Part shown: positions 5,785-5,845 of the stretch, piece after piece
Layout: the number at the start of each line of letters is the position of its first letter
Numbering within the stretch: the stretch's first letter is position 1
NCBI GenBank assembly: GCA_017528675.1
Contig: JAFXOO010000506.1
Coordinates: 1 to 5,845, forward strand
Source of the DNA: Oscillospiraceae bacterium
GTDB lineage: Bacteria > Bacillota > Clostridia > Oscillospirales > Ruminococcaceae
Reading direction: 5' to 3'
DNA length: 5,845 bases
Position numbers and translations under genes: made by a program
Notes under the pieces: model-generated
What the model saw: only the letters and a program-made list of their open reading frames with translations
What the model was told of the DNA's origin: nothing
Database searches by the model: none

Positions 5785-5845
5785 ATGGAGAACCAGAACG
5801 ACTTCCGCAGCCTGATGAAACGGGCCAGATGGGACAGACTGTTCG
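5785..5845 (+). CDS. Start of an unidentified gene (cut off by right edge)
   Basis: ATG 5785 is preceded by AAAGGAG (5768-5774) at ten bases, and lies about 44 bases downstream of a perfect promoter. Twenty codons are visible, beginning MENQNDFRSLMKR and continuing with ARWDRLF. The piece is hydrophilic, charged and has no signal peptide or membrane segment. Too little is present to assign a family. Being behind its own terminator and promoter, it is independent of corA. Confidence 0.8.
   Translation, partial: MENQNDFRSLMKRARWDRLF

Overview
The window looks like chromosomal DNA from a moderately GC-rich, low-branching Firmicute, most likely a gut Clostridia/Ruminococcaceae-type bacterium (inference). 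The reasons are the style of the proteins (Pth with a short N-terminal extension, a compact Firmicutes-type CorA), the pth-mfd gene order known from Firmicutes, consensus sigma-A promoters, strong AGGAGG-like ribosome sites, and intergenic DNA packed with GC-rich palindromes. No taxon can be fixed from sequence alone.

Left half, minus strand: a pth -> mfd transcription unit. A promoter at 3998-3970 drives a leader of about 140 nt, then pth (3819-3193, peptidyl-tRNA hydrolase), a 223-nt gap filled with stem-loops, and mfd (2969 to beyond the left edge, transcription-repair coupling factor; 989 codons visible, C-terminus cut off). The first job rescues peptidyl-tRNAs from stalled translation and the second removes RNA polymerase stalled at DNA lesions, so both are housekeeping stall-clearing functions.

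Middle: about 560 bp (3999-4559) between the divergent pth and corA promoters has no credible gene. It holds at least nine short perfect or near-perfect stem-loops, a degenerate tandem repeat, and stems with identical TGCAC loops. A separate 79-bp inverted-repeat element (3838-3916) lies just upstream of the pth ribosome site. These look like interspersed palindromic repeats or MITE-like elements.

Right half, plus strand: a good promoter (4560-4588), a possible 24-codon leader peptide with a very strong ribosome site, and a CorA-family divalent-cation transporter gene (4722-5651). The reading frame is continuous from the start to the GMN motif and two membrane helices, except for one in-frame TAG at codon 123. 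A normal terminator (5660-5692) follows. A consensus promoter (5706-5734) then starts another gene, of which only the first 20 codons are visible.

The best leads are the amber codon inside an otherwise well-preserved corA, the leader ORF whose stop codon touches the corA ribosome site, and the structured pth leader. I see no CRISPR array, phage gene, transposase, tRNA or rRNA, and nothing that amounts to a new multi-gene system.
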